A stretch of 6,508 nucleotides of DNA from Tissierellia bacterium. GTDB taxonomy: Bacteria > Bacillota > Clostridia > Tissierellales > Tepidimicrobiaceae. Positions 4,123 through 6,508 of the stretch are shown piece by piece. The notes beneath the pieces were generated by a model that was not told the DNA's origin, did not search any database, and saw only the letters and a list, made by a program, of their open reading frames with translations. The number at the start of each line of letters is the position of its first letter. The first letter of the stretch is position 1. The stretch is from the NCBI GenBank assembly GCA_012798935.1, contig JAAZMG010000025.1, positions 1-6,508 of the forward strand, given 5' to 3'. A program made the translations under genes and the position numbers.

Positions 4123-6402
4123 ATGAATAATAAAAATAAGCGAAAAGCCATCCATATTAAAACTTTTATAATACCATTTATAATTATCGCTATAATATTC
4201 TTAATTGTTGGTAAAATTTTAATTGACAGTATAAAAAATCATTATTATAATCAGCTTGAAGAACAGTCAATAAACTTTGCTAGAAGTTATTCCCATAGTT
4301 TAGCTAAGGGAACAGAAGCATACGAAATAGTGGATAAATTGCTTGAAGATAAACTATCGGTAGCCAGCAAAATAGTAGCTTTCTATGATTATCACCATAG
4401 CAATGAACAGCTTAAAAAATTAGCTGACACTTTAGAAGTTGATGAAATTTATTCATATAATCCTCAAGGAGAAATAGTCTTTTCTAATACAGATAAGTAC
4501 CTTGGCTGGAAAGCATATGAAGGACATCCTGTCTATGATTTTATATTTAGTAACAAGAAAAGTCTGGTAGAAGACATAAGACAGGATACAGAATCTGGTG
4601 TTTATTATAAATATGGCTATTTTAAAGCACCTGATGGTTGTATTATTCAAATAGGTGTATTGGCAGATAAAATTCAAAATTTTCTTGGTGGCTTTGAAAT
4701 ACAGCAATTGCTTGATGAAATGGAAGACGATGAAATTATAGGTCAAATTTCCTTTATAGATAATTATTTCAATATTCTTGCAAGTACTGACAATGGACTT
4801 GTTGGAAGAAAAATCACTAATCAAGATGTTAGATCTGCAATTGATGAAGATAGAGAACATAGTTTTTTAAATTATTTTTATGGGAAAAAAGTATATGAAG
4901 TTTTTATACCAGTATATTTTCAAAACAGCAAAATAGGAACATTAGCTATAAGACAGTCTTTAGAAAAAACTGAAGCAATCGTAAGACAAGTTTCCACTAT
5001 TGGTTTTGTGACTTTATCAACCATATTTGCCTCCCTACTTTATGCCATGGCTTCTACATATAATAAAAATAAAAAACTAATAAAATTAGCATATTATGAT
5101 TCATTAACTGGTCTACCTAATAAAGAATACCTTATAGAGTTTTTAACAGAAAAAATAGAAAAAAATAATGGGGATAAGAAAGCCCTGTTATTAATAAACT
5201 GTAGTAATTTTAGAACTGTTAATTTAACCTTTGGTTTTCAATATGGAGATACAATTCTTCAAGAATTAGCCGAAAAGTTGAAGGAATTAGCTAATATATA
5301 TATAATTCTTTTTAGATTTACATCTGATAAGTTTGTTTTATACGTGGACAATTATGATGAAAAAAATGATTTAATTAGGCTAGCAAATAAAATAAATGAA
5401 ATATTTAATAATCCTTTTAAGTCAACAGATGTGAATCAATTTATAGGGGCTCAAGTTGGAATTGTTGAAATAGATAATAATTATAATAGTATTGATCAGT
5501 TATTAAAGGATGCTTCCGTTGCATTAACCTATATTAAAGATAACTCTTCTGCAAATTATGCTTTTTTTAATGAAGAGATAGAGAATATAGTTAAGCGAGA
5601 GGAAATGATTGAAAAAGAAATTAGAACTGCCCTATCTGAAAAGAATACAAAAAAACTTTATTTAGAATATCAACCACAAGTTGATTTAAAAACAAATCAA
5701 ATTGTAGGCTTTGAAGCTTTGGCCCGTATGAAGACCAAAAATCTTGGTCTTATCTCCCCTGTTGAATTTATTGATATTGTAGAAAGAAAACAATTGATGA
5801 TTCCTTTTGGTAATTGGGTATTAAAAACAGCCTGTAATTTTATTGGAGTTTTAAATAATAAAGGCTATGATGTTATAAAGGTAGCAGTCAATATATCTGG
5901 AATTCAACTGATGAGAGATGATTTCATAGATACAGTAATGGACATTATCAAGGAAACCGGAATTAAAGAGTCTAATTTAAAATTAGAAATAACAGAATCT
6001 ATTATTTTAGAAGGTTTTACCATTGTAAACAGCAGGCTAAAACAGCTGAGAGATTTAGGTATAGAAATAGCATTAGATGATTTTGGGACAGGCTACTCTT
6101 CTCTTTCTAGAATAAGAGGTCTAAATATTGATTGTGTGAAAATCGATAAATATTTTATTAGTAAGATACCTGTAAAAGATCACAGTGAACTTATAACCAA
6201 GGAGATTATTTCAATGTGTCATAAAATTGGCCTTACAGTAATAGCCGAAGGCGTAGAGGTTAAAGAACAAAGAAGATACTTGGTAGAAAACCACTGTGAT
6301 ATTATGCAAGGCTATTTGTTTAGTAAACCCCTTTCTAAAGAGAAAACCCTCCAAATATTAAAGAACAATTATAAAGATAGGAAAAATAATAATTATTTAT
6401 GA
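4123..6402 (+). CDS. Membrane c-di-GMP phosphodiesterase: Cache-like sensor, degenerate GGDEF, intact EAL
   Basis: The 759-residue protein starts at ATG 4123. A short Lys-rich tail precedes membrane segment 1 (about residues 14-36, IIPFIIIAIIFLIVG). An extracellular region of about 255 residues, which looks like a double-Cache small-molecule sensor, runs to membrane segment 2 (about 292-312). The GGDEF domain (about 318-485) keeps YYDSLTGLPN, but its signature is TSDKF (400-404) rather than GGDEF, the first metal Asp is Asn359, and no RxxD inhibitory site is seen. It should not make c-di-GMP. The EAL domain (about 500-750) keeps the whole catalytic set: Glu531 of EAL, Asn590, Glu622, Asp652 and Asp653 of DDFGTGYSS, Lys673, Glu709 and Gln729, with spacing like RocR. 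It should hydrolyse c-di-GMP to pGpG, with the degenerate GGDEF perhaps binding GTP as a regulator. The ligand is unknown. It ends in TGA. Confidence 0.95.
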   Translation: MNNKNKRKAIHIKTFIIPFIIIAIIFLIVGKILIDSIKNHYYNQLEEQSINFARSYSHSLAKGTEAYEIVDKLLEDKLSVASKIVAFYDYHHSNEQLKKLADTLEVDEIYSYNPQGEIVFSNTDKYLGWKAYEGHPVYDFIFSNKKSLVEDIRQDTESGVYYKYGYFKAPDGCIIQIGVLADKIQNFLGGFEIQQLLDEMEDDEIIGQISFIDNYFNILASTDNGLVGRKITNQDVRSAIDEDREHSFLNYFYGKKVYEVFIPVYFQNSKIGTLAIRQSLEKTEAIVRQVSTIGFVTLSTIFASLLYAMASTYNKNKKLIKLAYYDSLTGLPNKEYLIEFLTEKIEKNNGDKKALLLINCSNFRTVNLTFGFQYGDTILQELAEKLKELANIYIILFRFTSDKFVLYVDNYDEKNDLIRLANKINEIFNNPFKSTDVNQFIGAQVGIVEIDNNYNSIDQLLKDASVALTYIKDNSSANYAFFNEEIENIVKREEMIEKEIRTALSEKNTKKLYLEYQPQVDLKTNQIVGFEALARMKTKNLGLISPVEFIDIVERKQLMIPFGNWVLKTACNFIGVLNNKGYDVIKVAVNISGIQLMRDDFIDTVMDIIKETGIKESNLKLEITESIILEGFTIVNSRLKQLRDLGIEIALDDFGTGYSSLSRIRGLNIDCVKIDKYFISKIPVKDHSELITKEIISMCHKIGLTVIAEGVEVKEQRRYLVENHCDIMQGYLFSKPLSKEKTLQILKNNYKDRKNNNYL
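4223..4251 (+). promoter_or_regulatory. Consensus-perfect promoter-like site inside the EAL gene
   Basis: TTGACA (4223-4228) and TATAAT (4246-4251) are separated by exactly 17 bases, a 12 of 12 match to sigma-A. It lies about 100 bases inside the coding sequence, over codons for the end of membrane segment 1. Transcription would begin near 4258. Whether it is used, or is chance in AT-rich codons, cannot be told. Confidence 0.4.
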
Positions 6403-6460
6403 TACATTATAGATAGTAATAATTTTGCACCTTATCTAACTAAATTATAGGGGGAATAAA

Positions 6461-6508
6461 ATGAACCAGACTATAACACAAATAAAGAATAGAAAATCAG
6501 TAAGAATA
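6461..6508 (+). CDS. Start of a probable nitroreductase-family gene, cut by window edge
   Basis: Only 16 codons are visible: MNQTITQIKNRKSVRI, open to the right edge. An N-terminal helix followed by the (R)(K/R)S(V/I)R pattern is the usual beginning of nitroreductase-family flavoproteins, where the Arg-Arg-Ser-Arg-type residues bind the FMN phosphate. These enzymes use NAD(P)H to reduce nitro compounds, quinones or flavins. AGGGGG at 6449-6454 with a 6-base gap gives strong support for the ATG. The gene starts 58 bases after the EAL gene with no clear terminator or promoter between, so readthrough is possible. The family call rests on 16 residues only. Confidence 0.6.
   Translation, partial: MNQTITQIKNRKSVRI

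Noticed and set aside
5597..5607. Internal start (GAGAGG then ATG at 5605) that would give a free EAL domain
   Set aside because: The gap to the ATG is only 2 bases, too short for good initiation. The purines are explained by Glu and Lys codons.
6410..6438. Hairpin TAGATA/TATCTA between the EAL gene and the last gene
   Set aside because: Only 6 AT-rich pairs around a 17-base loop with no T-run, so not a terminator.

Overview
The window is AT-rich, densely coded bacterial chromosome with strong purine-rich Shine-Dalgarno sites and sigma-A-like promoters. Taken with the gene content (a selenocysteine peroxiredoxin, amino-acid and peptide catabolic peptidases, a Cache/GGDEF/EAL signalling protein), this points to an anaerobic Clostridia-type Firmicute, perhaps an amino-acid fermenter. 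The taxonomic guess is inference. I see no mobile element, CRISPR array, rRNA or tRNA.

Left part (1-2398, plus strand): the 3' part of a DmpA/BapA-type self-cleaving aminopeptidase gene runs in from the left edge. After 18 bases with a full AGGAGG ribosome binding site comes an M18 metallo-aminopeptidase gene. The two read as a peptidase operon closed by a strong hairpin terminator. Middle (2386-2919, minus strand): a convergent gene for the RNA 2',3'-cyclic phosphodiesterase ThpR, whose last codons lie inside that terminator.

Centre (2920-3907): a divergent intergenic region leads to the most notable gene, an AhpC/Prx1-type peroxiredoxin. An in-frame TGA replaces its peroxidatic cysteine codon (TFV-TGA-ATE), and a stem-loop fitting a bacterial SECIS lies directly downstream. 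The two open pieces at 3148-3396 and 3496-3867 are therefore one 239-residue selenoprotein gene. The usual C-terminal resolving cysteine is a threonine. A perfect-stem terminator follows.

Right part (3908-6508): a good promoter (TTAACA-17-TATAAT) starts a transcript with a leader of about 92 bases, which holds a long hairpin and a purine-rich segment up to the ribosome binding site. It feeds a 759-residue membrane protein with an extracellular Cache-like sensor, a degenerate GGDEF domain (TSDKF) and an EAL domain with every catalytic residue, so probably a sensor-controlled c-di-GMP phosphodiesterase. The last 48 bases are the start of another gene, probably a nitroreductase-family flavoprotein.

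No single pathway joins all the genes. The clearest themes are peptide breakdown on the left, peroxide defence by a selenoenzyme in the centre, and c-di-GMP signalling on the right.
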